Assembly: GCF_900170035.1 (NCBI RefSeq)
Contig: NZ_LT828547.1
Span: 128,893 to 189,702, forward strand
Direction: 5' to 3'
Length of the DNA: 60,810 nt
From: Desulfamplus magnetovallimortis
GTDB taxonomy: Bacteria > Desulfobacterota > Desulfobacteria > Desulfobacterales > Desulfobacteraceae
In this document: piece after piece, positions 24,632-34,871 of the stretch
How positions within the stretch are numbered: the first letter of the stretch is position 1
How the letters are laid out: every line of letters begins with the position of its first letter
Notes under the pieces: model-generated
Databases searched by the model: none
Told to the model about the DNA's origin: nothing
The model's input: the letters and a program-made list of their open reading frames with translations, nothing else
Made by a program: the position numbers and the translations under genes

Positions 24632-27600
24632 TTAAACAGGCTCTAAATGCTCACAATTCTTGTTTGCGTCTCTGTCTGTGAATTTCTTTTTTTCTGTTAT
24701 ATCCTCTATTATTGTGAAAGCCTGACAAGGCTCACTCTCTCCATCTCTGAACTCTGGAAATGCATCCACTTTAATCCAGCGATGTGTCTTTTCCTTTGGG
24801 TTATAAATTCCCATTATAAAGTTCTTAACTGGTTTTCCGGTTTTAAGCGTAACCATTGAAGGGTGTTGTGTGCCTGGCAAATCAGAACCATCTTTCTGGA
24901 TTGCCCGCCATTGAGGATCCATTGATGTTTTGCCGGTAATCTGATCCAGTGTCAGCCCAAGAATCTCCTCGGCAGCAGGGTTGGCGGAAATTATCTCTCC
25001 CTTTGCATTCTGATAAACCACTCCCTGGGTAATCTTTTCAAAAAGTTTATTATACTTAAGTTCTGAGGCTTCAAGGCTCCATGCCATCTGTTTGTTATAT
25101 GTATTGTCTTCAAAGCTTACCCCCAGCCTGTTGTCCGGCAGTAAAAAAGCAACCAGACGGTAATATCCATCATTTCCATCATCTTTATAATGAAGCTCAT
25201 CCTTAAAACAGGGCTTTCCGGTTTTCATAACATCAAGAAATTCATCCAGCAATCCCATCTCTTCTGCACGTGGCCATATTTTTTGAAACGTTTCACCCTT
25301 CCATTGTTTAATCTCAATGCCGGTAAGTTTTTCTGCTGTGGGGTTGCTGCTCTCCAGAACCAGATCTCCATCTTCATTGAGTTTGTAAATAAAAAGCCCT
25401 GAAGGCATATGGCGGACAATATCTTTGGATGCCTGCCGGCTGTATCGCAAATCCTGCCTGATATTCATCATCTCAGTGATATCAACAAAGGTTATCATGG
25501 TTCCGGCATATGTATCAGGGCCTATATTATAGGGTAGAATCTGAATAAGATATGTCCTGCCATCCTGATCCTTTTTTTTCACAGAGATCATCCTGTTGTT
25601 AATCTGAACGCCCTTGACAGCTTCAAATGGATCAAAATCAACCATACGGTGGGATAGATGATGGATGGGGCGTCCTATATCTTTCTCCATGATATTAAAA
25701 ATTTTTGTAATATGTGGAGAGTATTTCCTTATTTCACAGTTTTCATCCAGAATAAGAATGTCAATACCGGAGCTTGAAAGCAGATTTTCAACATCATTGC
25801 TCATTTCTGTAAGTTCAATGATCTTGTTCTGATATTCTGAATTTACGGTAAAAAGCTCTTCGTTTGTACTTTGCAGCTCTTCATTTGTGCTTTGCAGCTC
25901 TTCATTGCTTGCCAGAAGCTCCTCATTTGTGGCCTGCAACTCCTCGTTTGAGGTTTCAAGCTCTTCAATTGTGGCCTGAAGGTTCTCCTTTGAAAACTGA
26001 AGATCCAGCTCAAGATCTCTGATTCTCTGCTGCACATCCTCCTTGATATCATAGGTCTGAACAAGGGTTCCATCCCTGTCCCTGCTACTATATGTCTTTT
26101 CACCACTGGTTTCCTCAAAAAAGACAGCAACAAGGGAGTCATTCCCCTTTTTTTCAGGAAAGGGAATGATACGAAGAGTAATGTTTTTTGTACGATCCCG
26201 GACTGTAAAAATGATATTGGAATAGAGAAGCTCCTCCTTGGAACGGAAAACCTTCTGAATGCCTGTGGCCAGGGGTATGGCAAGATCCTTTATAACCATT
26301 TTGGTGATGTCATAGACAACCTTTCCCGAAGGAACCTTAAAAAAGCCTTCTGTATCACCAAAAATGTGTATAACTTCCATCTGTTCATTTACAATAACTG
26401 AAAGAAGGATAAAATGTTTCTCTATGACGCCCATATAACGTTCCATCATTCGCGTCTCATCTGGTCTGTTGTAGCTGGGCTTTCTATCCCTGAATGAAAA
26501 TGGAAAACTTCTACTGTAGTCGGTTCTGTCACGGGGAGCCATATCACCATCATGGCATTTTGCAGGGTGCTTGCCTATGGATTTGTATATTTTGAACTTG
26601 GGATGTATTGTTTCAAAGCAAGTTGCCATATCTCCAACTGTTTCACTTGTACCAAGAAAGAGAATCCCTCCTGGATTAAGGGAAAAATTGAACATATTCA
26701 AAGCTTTCTGCTGAAGAACAGGCTGAAGATAGATCAAGAGGTTGCGGCATGTTATAAGATCAATCTTGGTAAACGGGGGATCCTTTACAAGGTTGTGCTG
26801 GGCAAAAACCACCATCTCCCTTATGTGTCTTGCAATTTGATAATTTTCCTCTTTTTTATAAAAGTATTTACCAAGAAGCCTTGGAGTAAGATCAGCGGCA
26901 ATACTTTCCGGATATACCCCGTTTCCTGCATGCATCACAGCGTCACGGTCAAGATCTGTTGCAAAAATTTTGACATCCCGTGTTACACCAAGTTTCTCCA
27001 TGGTCTCTTTGGCAAGTATTGCTATGGTGTAAGCCTCTTCACCTGTTGAGCATGCCGTGACCCATATTCTAAGCTCCCTGTCCCTGACACTTGAGATAAG
27101 AGCAGGCAAAGCAGTTTCCATCAATTCATTCATTGCTTCGGGATCTCTGAAAAAACATGTCACTCCAATAAGAAGTTCCCTGTAAAGGGTCATCACCTCT
27201 GATGGATATCTCTGTATATACTGAACATAATCGTTGAGATGGTTTATCTGGTTGACTGTCATTCTGCGCTCAATGCGCCTGCTGATGGTGGTGGGCTTGT
27301 AGTATGTGAAATCAACCTTTGCCTTTTCCCTAAGCTCTGAAAATATCCTTGTAAGTCCCTTTTCATCACTTAAAAAACTTTTTGTCTGCTTTCTGCCTGA
27401 CACATATGGATGTCCCATATATGCCATTAACTGATCTGGCATCTCCTTTGGAGGAAGAATAAAATCAGCAACACCTGTTGATATTGCTGCCCTTGGCATA
27501 CCGTCAAATTTGGCACTGCTTTCATCCTGAACCATCACCATTCCGCCGGACTCCTTGATGGCCCGAACCCCCCGGGTTCCGTCACTTCCTGTTCCTGATA

Positions 27601-28024
27601 AAATAATGGCAATTGCCCGGTCTCCCTGATCTTCTGCAAGGGATTTTAAAAAAATGTCAATGGGAAGATTAATACCCCTTGTGGCATCCTTCTCTTTTAA
27701 AACCAGCTTGCCATGAAATATGGAAAGATTTTTCTTGGGAGGAATCATATAGATGTTGTTGGGCATAACCTCCATTCCATCTGTGGAACGATGTACAGGA
27801 ATGCTTGTCTTTTTTGATAAAAGTTCCACCATCAGGCTTTTATAATCAGGTGAAAGATGCTGTATAACGATAAATGCAAGCCCGCTTTCAACAGGCATGT
27901 TGCTGAAAAAGTCCTCAATTGCTTCAAGGCCACCGGCAGATGCACCAATCCCTACATAATGGGTAACCTTGCCGGTGGCTTTGTTAGCCGTTGATTCACT
28001 GTTCATTTTCTCTTTTTTTTCCAT
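24632..28024 (-). CDS. CheB-CheR-PAS fusion protein
   Basis: A 1130-residue cytosolic signalling protein. Residues about 20-205 are CheB methylesterase with the triad motifs GASAGGLEA (Ser), IQHLSPD (His) and GTGSDGTRG (Asp). Residues about 220-490 are CheR methyltransferase ([43 protein letters not shown]). A long Glu-rich coiled coil follows ([16 protein letters not shown] near 690) and then three PAS domains ending [10 protein letters not shown] near 1110. No kinase or receiver is attached. Proteins of this layout usually sit with hybrid kinases and are thought to control receptor methylation or other sensory outputs. It lies 81 bp after a multi-PAS kinase gene and ahead of the PAS-GAF gene. 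Confidence 0.92.
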   Translation of the reverse strand: MEKKEKMNSESTANKATGKVTHYVGIGASAGGLEAIEDFFSNMPVESGLAFIVIQHLSPDYKSLMVELLSKKTSIPVHRSTDGMEVMPNNIYMIPPKKNLSIFHGKLVLKEKDATRGINLPIDIFLKSLAEDQGDRAIAIILSGTGSDGTRGVRAIKESGGMVMVQDESSAKFDGMPRAAISTGVADFILPPKEMPDQLMAYMGHPYVSGRKQTKSFLSDEKGLTRIFSELREKAKVDFTYYKPTTISRRIERRMTVNQINHLNDYVQYIQRYPSEVMTLYRELLIGVTCFFRDPEAMNELMETALPALISSVRDRELRIWVTACSTGEEAYTIAILAKETMEKLGVTRDVKIFATDLDRDAVMHAGNGVYPESIAADLTPRLLGKYFYKKEENYQIARHIREMVVFAQHNLVKDPPFTKIDLITCRNLLIYLQPVLQQKALNMFNFSLNPGGILFLGTSETVGDMATCFETIHPKFKIYKSIGKHPAKCHDGDMAPRDRTDYSRSFPFSFRDRKPSYNRPDETRMMERYMGVIEKHFILLSVIVNEQMEVIHIFGDTEGFFKVPSGKVVYDITKMVIKDLAIPLATGIQKVFRSKEELLYSNIIFTVRDRTKNITLRIIPFPEKKGNDSLVAVFFEETSGEKTYSSRDRDGTLVQTYDIKEDVQQRIRDLELDLQFSKENLQATIEELETSNEELQATNEELLASNEELQSTNEELQSTNEELFTVNSEYQNKIIELTEMSNDVENLLSSSGIDILILDENCEIRKYSPHITKIFNIMEKDIGRPIHHLSHRMVDFDPFEAVKGVQINNRMISVKKKDQDGRTYLIQILPYNIGPDTYAGTMITFVDITEMMNIRQDLRYSRQASKDIVRHMPSGLFIYKLNEDGDLVLESSNPTAEKLTGIEIKQWKGETFQKIWPRAEEMGLLDEFLDVMKTGKPCFKDELHYKDDGNDGYYRLVAFLLPDNRLGVSFEDNTYNKQMAWSLEASELKYNKLFEKITQGVVYQNAKGEIISANPAAEEILGLTLDQITGKTSMDPQWRAIQKDGSDLPGTQHPSMVTLKTGKPVKNFIMGIYNPKEKTHRWIKVDAFPEFRDGESEPCQAFTIIEDITEKKKFTDRDANKNCEHLEPV

Positions 28025-28105
28025 CTTTACACCCCTTTACCTTAAAAATGCATCAGCCTCCGGAGGATAGTCTAATTAACATTAAAGAATATTGTTCCTT
28101 TTTTG

Positions 28106-30823
28106 TTATTCATTTTCTCTCATTGGGATAAGAACCCTTATACAGGTAGTGTCTGTCTCGTCACATGTCTCCATTTCAATCTCATAACCCATGACTTTGG
28201 CCATAAGTTTGGCAGAATAGGTGCCAAGCCCTGTTCCTTTCTTTTTGCCATGGGTGAGATACTTTCCAAAAAAATTCTTGCGCATCTCCTCGGGAACAGA
28301 TCCTTTATTGTGAATGGCAATAGATATACTTGATTTGTTTGATTTTGGGGTATTGCTTTTTTTATACTGAATATTTTTCTCATCTGCAATTGATTTCGGA
28401 TGAATAATTGTCTCATCTGTACTTGATTCCGGATGAATAATTGCCTCATCTGTATTTGATTCCGGATGAATAGTTGTCTCATCTGTACTTGATCTCGGAT
28501 GAATAATTACCTCATTTGTAATTAAGTCCGGTTCTGAAATTTCAATCAAAATCCCGTTTTCCTCAGGGGAGGCCTCAATTGCATTGACAATAAGATTGGA
28601 AAACATGGAAGAGAAAAGATTTTTCTCGGAAAGTACCATTAAATATTTTCCCTTGGTGAAGGGTTCCCCGTTTAACATTATTCTGTGGCTTATCTTTTTC
28701 ATGGATAAAAGCGATGCATTTTGTTCAATGATTCTGCCGATTATTTTCAGGGCATCAATCTGCTGAGGCTGATAGTTATATTTCCCAGTCTCCATTTTGA
28801 ACATGTCAAGTGAGGAGTCAATCATTTTGAGCATATTTTTTGCTGCATCCTTTATAATTCCAAGGATCTTGAGCTGCTCTTTATCAAGATTTCCCTTTGC
28901 TGAAAGAACAAAGGGAAACCCCATTATTGCACTCAAAGGCTGCTTGAGATCATGACGCATTATGCGATCAACATCCTCTTTTAATCTCTCAAGCTCCTTT
29001 TTTTCAGTGATATCCACAACAAAAGTGACTTTACGGGGACGACCATCAATGCCGATAACCCTTGCAGCATCAGCAATTATAGCTATGAGGCTGCCGTTTT
29101 TATCAACAACCTCCCATTCTCCCCTTAATTCAGATTCTCCCTGAATAAAGCTATCATGCAGTTCACCGAGTATTTTCCTGCTCTTTTCCGGTACAACAAT
29201 TGTAAAATGTTTGCCAATCAGCTCAGACTCATCATATTTATAAAGACGACAATAAGCTGGATTTACCTGCTCAAATATTCCATTTTCATCTGTTATGCAT
29301 ATACCCACAGGAGTGTTGTCTATTATGGCCGTAAGTCTTTTTTCACTTTGCTTGATGGCTGTTATTTCAAGCCCGTGGGAGACAAGACCTGTAATTATTT
29401 CCTTTTCGTTTCGATAAGGAACATATGTCATCTCCATCCAACACTTGCCTTTACCGGAAAAAGTTATTTCTGTCTCATAAGTTATAGTCTCTCCTGCAAG
29501 ACAACGATCAAGATGTGGCTTTATTTCTCTTTCAAACACATCCTGCCCCACAAAATCAGCAGGTCTTTTTCCTGTTATCTGTTCTTTTTCAAGTTCATAA
29601 AACTCTTTATAAACATCATTGACTGCAATATATCTGTAGTCTTTTGAAAGAAAAGCCATGGGCTGGGGAAGTGTTGCAAGAATATGGCTGTAATAGTGAA
29701 GAATTGCATCAGCTTCTATTTTGTGAAGTGCAAATCCCAGATCACGCGCCATCTCTCCGAAAAGATCCTGTGCCTCTTTATCAAAGGCATATATATCAAG
29801 CACAGAGACAGATAAAACACCAAAAATCTTGCCATGGCTTTCTATACGTCTTGTCAATCCTGCACGGGCTGCATATCTGTGGGACAATGGACAACCTGGG
29901 CAATCTTCAGACGGATTTTTTATGACAATAACACTCTCTTTCTCAAGGGCCTGTTTCATGCATGGTGGATGCTCAATCCGGTCAAGATGCCGCTGCATCT
30001 GTATAAAGGAATCTTCCTTGAATTCACTTGAGGCTGTCATGGTGACGGTGCCTTTCTCGTCAAGCAGCGCAATCCATGCATTATAATATCCCATGCTTTG
30101 GGTCAGGGTTTTGCAGACAAGCCTAATTAATGACACCGGCTCCTTTTCATTGACAATAAGCTGGTTGACCTTCCGTATGGCAGACAAAACACTCTTTATA
30201 TGTGCTTCCCTCTTCAGTATCTCCTCACGTTCGGTTATATCTGAAATGGAGATCAAAATATGATCCGAGAGATTACCGTCAAATTTTTTGTCAAATTGCT
30301 GAATACGTCCCTTTAGTTCTGCATAAAAAAATGTTTCATTTTGACTGGTTAGCCGAAGTTTCATGGTTTTCCCTTCAGGATTTTTGAAAAAAGCCTTGAA
30401 CCTGGAAAGAAAGATTGGTCTGTCCTCCTTTTCTATAAATTCTGAAAAAGGTTTTCTGATCAGATCAGAACGTTTTTTGGTCAACATTTCACAGATTGTC
30501 TGGTTTACATCAATAATCATGGGGTCTTGATTCATTACGATGTAGCCGACAGGAGCATTATTAAAAAGTGTCGAGAATCTGTCCCTTGATCTTTCGATCT
30601 CCTTCTGGGCATTTCTAAGCTCCTCGTTCTGTATCTCCAGCTCAACCTGATGTAGCTGAAGTTCAGTGACCAGCTTATCAACATTTTCCCTGGGTATGCT
30701 TTCACCTGCACCAAAGCCTTTTTTTAAAATAGCTTCTGCTTTTTCGCGCAGTCTCAGTTCACTCTTTTGGAGATTTAATCTGTTATGTTCAATTTCATGC
30801 ATCTTTTTCTCCAATTTATTCAT
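28106..30823 (-). CDS. Multi-PAS/GAF sensor histidine kinase with repeat insertion in the ATPase domain
   Basis: A 905-residue soluble kinase. Coiled coil at the start (LQLHQVELEIQNEELRNAQK), PAS1 at about 80-205 (TLFNNAPVGYIVMNQD), GAF at about 210-375, PAS2 at about 385-500 and PAS3 at about 500-620. The phospho-acceptor is His624 in IMRHDLKQPLSAI. The ATPase N box is NLIVNAIEAS (743 on) and the G2 box is GKKKGTGLGTYSAK near 862. Between them, at about 771-815, four 11-residue units of the IIHPESSTDE type are inserted, an unusual place for a repeat. The first strand ends ILIEIS and the next begins SISIAIHNKG, so the insertion is in a loop. First gene of a set with CheB-CheR and PAS-GAF genes. 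Confidence 0.92.
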   Translation of the reverse strand: MNKLEKKMHEIEHNRLNLQKSELRLREKAEAILKKGFGAGESIPRENVDKLVTELQLHQVELEIQNEELRNAQKEIERSRDRFSTLFNNAPVGYIVMNQDPMIIDVNQTICEMLTKKRSDLIRKPFSEFIEKEDRPIFLSRFKAFFKNPEGKTMKLRLTSQNETFFYAELKGRIQQFDKKFDGNLSDHILISISDITEREEILKREAHIKSVLSAIRKVNQLIVNEKEPVSLIRLVCKTLTQSMGYYNAWIALLDEKGTVTMTASSEFKEDSFIQMQRHLDRIEHPPCMKQALEKESVIVIKNPSEDCPGCPLSHRYAARAGLTRRIESHGKIFGVLSVSVLDIYAFDKEAQDLFGEMARDLGFALHKIEADAILHYYSHILATLPQPMAFLSKDYRYIAVNDVYKEFYELEKEQITGKRPADFVGQDVFEREIKPHLDRCLAGETITYETEITFSGKGKCWMEMTYVPYRNEKEIITGLVSHGLEITAIKQSEKRLTAIIDNTPVGICITDENGIFEQVNPAYCRLYKYDESELIGKHFTIVVPEKSRKILGELHDSFIQGESELRGEWEVVDKNGSLIAIIADAARVIGIDGRPRKVTFVVDITEKKELERLKEDVDRIMRHDLKQPLSAIMGFPFVLSAKGNLDKEQLKILGIIKDAAKNMLKMIDSSLDMFKMETGKYNYQPQQIDALKIIGRIIEQNASLLSMKKISHRIMLNGEPFTKGKYLMVLSEKNLFSSMFSNLIVNAIEASPEENGILIEISEPDLITNEVIIHPRSSTDETTIHPESNTDEAIIHPESSTDETIIHPKSIADEKNIQYKKSNTPKSNKSSISIAIHNKGSVPEEMRKNFFGKYLTHGKKKGTGLGTYSAKLMAKVMGYEIEMETCDETDTTCIRVLIPMRENE
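28380..28512. repeat. 33-bp in-frame minisatellite inside the kinase ATPase domain
   Basis: Four units of a 33-bp repeat (consensus on the plus strand TCATCTGTACTTGATTCCGG, then ATGAATAATTGTC) encode IIHPESSTDE-type units. Confidence 0.9.
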
Positions 30824-30844
30824 AAATCGTCTCGATTATATCAT

Positions 30845-30958
30845 AATCATCCCATGGCATAAAAATGTGGTATATTTTTACGGTAAGGTTGCCTTTGCTT
30901 CCCATTTATTTATGGTTATTTTCAAGGACTTCACGTATTTTCAAGGACTTCACGTATT
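30845..30958. repeat. Family IV fragment and a 19-bp tandem duplication at the hybrid kinase stop
   Basis: 30845-30887 is a family IV-like fragment (CATAAAAATGTGG ... TTTTTACGGTAAGG). 30921-30939 and 30940-30958 are perfect direct copies of TTCAAGGACTTCACGTATT. The second copy encodes the end of the hybrid kinase (KIREVLEN) and the first shifts the frame so that a TGA follows at once. Confidence 0.7.
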
Positions 30959-33426
30959 TTTAAGGAAAGATCCTTCATAATAACCGGTTTCATCAAAAAA
31001 CCTTTAATACCAAGCGATAGAGCCTTCTCTTCAGACATTATTTCGCTGAACCCGGTACAGAGAAGCACCGGAATATCAGGACGCAGACGGGTTAATTCAG
31101 CTGCAAGTTTGTCTCCGGACATGCCGGGCATTGCCATATCCGTAATTACAATGTCAAACACATCAGGAGTGAGCATACAGGTTTCAATGGCTTCAATAGC
31201 ACTTGCACATGACGTAACCTTGTAGCCCAGGCGCTCCAGCATCCTCTTTTCCATTCTAATGAGAGACTCTTCATCATCCACAAGAAGTATATGTTCAGTG
31301 CCGCCCTGAATCTCTTTTTCTTCCTTGTAATCCTGTCTGTCAGAAAAATCTGTTCCTGCCATGGGCAAATAAACATGAAATTTCGATCCTTGTCCATGCT
31401 GGCTATCTACATTGATAAATCCCCCCATTTTTGTAACAATGCCATGTACAACAGAAAGCCCCATTCCAGTACCTTTACCAACATCTTTGGTTGTAAAAAA
31501 GGGATCGAAGATTTTTTCTTTAACCTCTTCTGTCATTCCTTTACCTGTATCAGCTACGGTTAAACAGGCATATCGTCCTTTTAACACACCTGAAATTGTG
31601 GCATCATGCTCTCCCAGTTCAATCTCTTTCAGGGTAACGTTGAGTTCTCCGCCGCTCTCTTCCATGGCATGGTAGGCATTTGTGGTAAGATTCATGACTA
31701 TCTGATGGATTTGTGTGGGATTTGCCTTAATCATTCCACAATCTGACCGGATATCCTGTTCCATTTTTATGGTTGCAGGGATGGTTGCCCTGATCAGTTT
31801 CAATGCTTCCTTTATAACAGGCTCCAAGTTCATCTCATGAAATTCGTCGGTCTCCTGACGGGAAAAGGTAAGGATCTGCTGAACCAGTCCCCTGGCTCTC
31901 ATGGCGGCAGAATAGATTTCATTAAGGCTCTCTCTCAAAGGATTTCCGGCAGCAAGATCATCGAGCATCATCTCTGTATAACCTATAATGGGAACAAGAA
32001 TATTATTGAAATCATGTGCAATACCGCCGGACAAGGTTCCAACAGCCTCAAGCTTCTGGGATTGGAGAAGCTTTATCTCAAGCTCTTTTCTCATCTTTTC
32101 AGAGGCAATCCTCTCCCTGATCTCATCGTTAAGCTGATCATTTTTAACAGAGAGTTCCTGTGTTCTCTCCTGCACCCGATGTTCCAGTTCATCGCGGGCA
32201 TTCCGCAGGGATAGTTCAGCATCCTTTCTTTTAATCACCATGCTGTTGAATGCAGTGGCAAGGTTTCCGATCTCGTCATCGCTTTCAACCATTACCTGAC
32301 GTTCCAGGTTCCCTGCCTCGATCTCCCTTGCTGCACCTGCAAGTTCTTCAATGGGGCGTATCACCCTTTTTTCAATATATTGCCACCCCATGATAATGGA
32401 AACAGCAAGGCTTGCAATAAATACCAGAACAAGAATAGTTGATATTGTTTTCCAGACAAACCTGGCCTTACTGGTAGTAGCCTGGACATCTGTTCTGGTC
32501 TTTTCTATCAAAATCTGGACAACGGCATTTATTTTTCTTGATAACTCAACGCACTCCTTTGAAAGCAGTCCGGCATCGGATATTGTCTTAAGTATTTCTC
32601 TCCGTATTTCCGGTATGGAATCGGGATAGTCAAGATAGTCAACATAACCGTGAAACTCTGCAATTAATTGACCATAGGCATTGGAAAGCTGGGGGATTAG
32701 CTCTTCACTCTGTTCACTCATGTCTGCAAGGTTGGAAAGGCATTTCAGTTTTATCAGGTTCAAGTTTTCCTCATTCTGCTCTGTTGCAACCGAGAGAAGA
32801 AGCTTTGTAAGTGAACTTGTGGTCATTCTGATATTGACAAGGTGCAGCAACTGCTCGACCTTTGCAGCCACATCATCAGCCATCATACCTTCATTCATCT
32901 CAATCCATTGATCTACAGGAACCCTGAATACGGATATGGCAGGGTTAATGATCTCCTCGGACTTTTTATAGGTTTCAAGAAGCTGGGTGTATCGTCTCTG
33001 TTGAGCTTCCGTCAGTACCAGTTTTTTCCTGACTGTTTGATCTATCCTGGAGACATATCCTGTGAAATCCCTGAAGTCCGATTCAAGTTCCCTTACCATT
33101 CCGATACTTAAGGCAAAGTTGCCGAGCTGCCCGAATATCCTGGATAAATTTTCGATTTCACTATTTATTTCACCTGAAATCACTGTACGTTCTTTTTCAT
33201 CAGCAGATGCAATCAGGGAAGGTGCGCTGGCAACAATACGTTCACTCTGGGCAGCTAGTTGCTGGGCAAGGATCAACGGAGGCAGATCCTGGGTAGTTAT
33301 TTTATCCAGAGTATTCCTAAAAAAGAACAGAATGTAAAAATTAAGGAGCGTTGAGAGTACCATAAAGGCAGTCACAGCTATAAAAGATGCCATGAGTTTG
33401 ATTTTAACGCTTTTTTGGGGATTCAT
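30931..33426 (-). CDS. Membrane hybrid sensor histidine kinase (helical sensor-HAMP-HisKA-HATPase-REC)
   Basis: An 831-residue inner membrane kinase. TM1 is at about 12-34 (LMASFIAVTAFMVLSTLLN), followed by a long helical periplasmic region to about 330, TM2 (TISTILVLVFIASLAVSI) and a HAMP domain (about 350-405). HisKA has the His in SGGIAHDFNNILVPI, HATPase has NLTTNAYHAME and GTGMGLSVVHGI, and the receiver has DDEE and VITDMAMPG. The helical sensor is like that of TorS-type kinases, which read a periplasmic binding protein. This gene is the third of an operon, 35 bp after two DctP-type binding proteins with no permease, so the binding proteins are probably its signal inputs. The stop lies in a 19-bp duplication. 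Confidence 0.9.
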   Translation of the reverse strand: MNPQKSVKIKLMASFIAVTAFMVLSTLLNFYILFFFRNTLDKITTQDLPPLILAQQLAAQSERIVASAPSLIASADEKERTVISGEINSEIENLSRIFGQLGNFALSIGMVRELESDFRDFTGYVSRIDQTVRKKLVLTEAQQRRYTQLLETYKKSEEIINPAISVFRVPVDQWIEMNEGMMADDVAAKVEQLLHLVNIRMTTSSLTKLLLSVATEQNEENLNLIKLKCLSNLADMSEQSEELIPQLSNAYGQLIAEFHGYVDYLDYPDSIPEIRREILKTISDAGLLSKECVELSRKINAVVQILIEKTRTDVQATTSKARFVWKTISTILVLVFIASLAVSIIMGWQYIEKRVIRPIEELAGAAREIEAGNLERQVMVESDDEIGNLATAFNSMVIKRKDAELSLRNARDELEHRVQERTQELSVKNDQLNDEIRERIASEKMRKELEIKLLQSQKLEAVGTLSGGIAHDFNNILVPIIGYTEMMLDDLAAGNPLRESLNEIYSAAMRARGLVQQILTFSRQETDEFHEMNLEPVIKEALKLIRATIPATIKMEQDIRSDCGMIKANPTQIHQIVMNLTTNAYHAMEESGGELNVTLKEIELGEHDATISGVLKGRYACLTVADTGKGMTEEVKEKIFDPFFTTKDVGKGTGMGLSVVHGIVTKMGGFINVDSQHGQGSKFHVYLPMAGTDFSDRQDYKEEKEIQGGTEHILLVDDEESLIRMEKRMLERLGYKVTSCASAIEAIETCMLTPDVFDIVITDMAMPGMSGDKLAAELTRLRPDIPVLLCTGFSEIMSEEKALSLGIKGFLMKPVIMKDLSLKIREVLENT

Positions 33427-33461
33427 AATTGCCTCTGACTGTTTTTAGAAATTTTTCATGG

Positions 33462-34871
33462 CTACACCTTTTTCCACCACCTTCGGGGAAGGACATTTTC
33501 AGGAAGTCTCTCCAAAGGAATCTCCCTGGCAATGTTGAATATCTCCTGATAGATATCAACATTACCTGCAAGCCTGTTAAGTTTTTCCCGCCACTCCTCC
33601 CAGGGTTGAGGGTTAAAGCAAGGGGCGCATCTCTGCTGGATCTTATGGAGTTCCTTTTCAGAAAACTTTACATAACGGATACCCTGGTCTGAAAAAACAG
33701 TCCCCTGCATTTGTGGCTCTGAAGCCCCTGCCATATTTATCAGAGAAGCTTCTCCGGCAAGCTGTCCCCATATTTGTGTATAGTATGCCGACTCCATCAT
33801 GGCAACCTGTAGATCAGGGGAGAGACTTTCAAAGACGCTGGTTCGGATGGCAGCATGGGTATTTCCGCTGAAGAGGCGAAGGTCAAGTACCTGGGAGATG
33901 ATCCCCGATTGTTCAAATGCCATGCCCGCAGCAGCAGTTTCCCAGGTCTCCATGCCGTCAACAAGACCAAATTTCATGGCATTAAGTGTTCCGCCCCAAT
34001 CCATGGGGACAGGAACAATGCCAAGAAGCTCCAGTGCTTTCTGTCCGAATTTACTGGCTGTGACACGTATTTTTGCCCCTTTAAGATCATCAATGCTTTT
34101 GATATCAGGCTTCTCTCGCCACTTCATGCCCATTGTAAGGCCCCGCAAGCGGCAATGAGTAAACAGAAGATGAAGCCCGTGATGTTTTCGGAGGGGCTCC
34201 CGCAACAGTTTCTCACTTTTGGGATGATAAAAAAAATGGTGCTGGGATGCCCTGTCCGGAAAGATGCCAGGAAAGTTCAATACATTGAAATATTCGGCAA
34301 TTCCGGCAGCATTCTGTATGGATGAAGAGTAGATATCCACAATGCCCTGCATAGCCTTTTTAACGCAGGTCATCTCATTGCAAATTTCACCTCCAGGAAT
34401 CAGTTCTATACGTATTTCACCATCTGTTCTCTCTTCAAGATCCCTTATAAATTCAAGGTATCCAAAACCGTTGATCTGGAATATTCTCTTTCCAGTTATG
34501 GTGATGGCATAGGTAAGGGTTCTCCTTGGTTTTCCGGTATATACAGTTTTTCCTGAATATCCTGCTTTTTCTGCATATCCTCTTTTACCATATCCGCCAT
34601 CTGCTCCGGAAGAGCGTTTTTTGCTGATATTTTGGGCAGCATCCGCAAGGGTAGAAATCGTTAATGGGTCTCCTCCCATTGAAGTTAATGCCATCAGCAG
34701 GGATGTCCATCCAAATGTGCGTGCAAGTCGTCCCATCTCCCTTCTTGAAACAGGTGCAGGTGCAATTTGTCCCATATCTTTTCTTGAAACAGGTTCAGAA
34801 AGAGCGCTGTTCTCAAAGCCGGCATTCTGAACAGGAATCCCTGGTGTCAGGCTTAAATCTCTATTTTTCAT
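33462..34871 (-). CDS. TRAP-type (DctP) periplasmic binding protein 2
   Basis: A 469-residue exported binding protein of the DctP family. The mature part is ordinary: RRTLTYAITITGKRIFQING, DLEERTDGEIRIELIPGGEI, GLVDGMETWETAAAGM and an end PWEEWREKLNRLAGNVDIY. The N-terminus is long: an SRKDMGQIAPAPVSRREMGR segment, with a twin-arginine-like SRREMG before a hydrophobic LLMALTSMG stretch, then a Gly/Tyr/Lys-rich linker. The start at 34871 overlaps the upstream paralogue's stop by 11 bp (translational coupling). It is about half identical to its neighbour by eye. No DctQ or DctM permease is present, so uptake is doubtful and a sensory role is more likely. Confidence 0.88.
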   Translation of the reverse strand: MKNRDLSLTPGIPVQNAGFENSALSEPVSRKDMGQIAPAPVSRREMGRLARTFGWTSLLMALTSMGGDPLTISTLADAAQNISKKRSSGADGGYGKRGYAEKAGYSGKTVYTGKPRRTLTYAITITGKRIFQINGFGYLEFIRDLEERTDGEIRIELIPGGEICNEMTCVKKAMQGIVDIYSSSIQNAAGIAEYFNVLNFPGIFPDRASQHHFFYHPKSEKLLREPLRKHHGLHLLFTHCRLRGLTMGMKWREKPDIKSIDDLKGAKIRVTASKFGQKALELLGIVPVPMDWGGTLNAMKFGLVDGMETWETAAAGMAFEQSGIISQVLDLRLFSGNTHAAIRTSVFESLSPDLQVAMMESAYYTQIWGQLAGEASLINMAGASEPQMQGTVFSDQGIRYVKFSEKELHKIQQRCAPCFNPQPWEEWREKLNRLAGNVDIYQEIFNIAREIPLERLPENVLPRRWWKKV

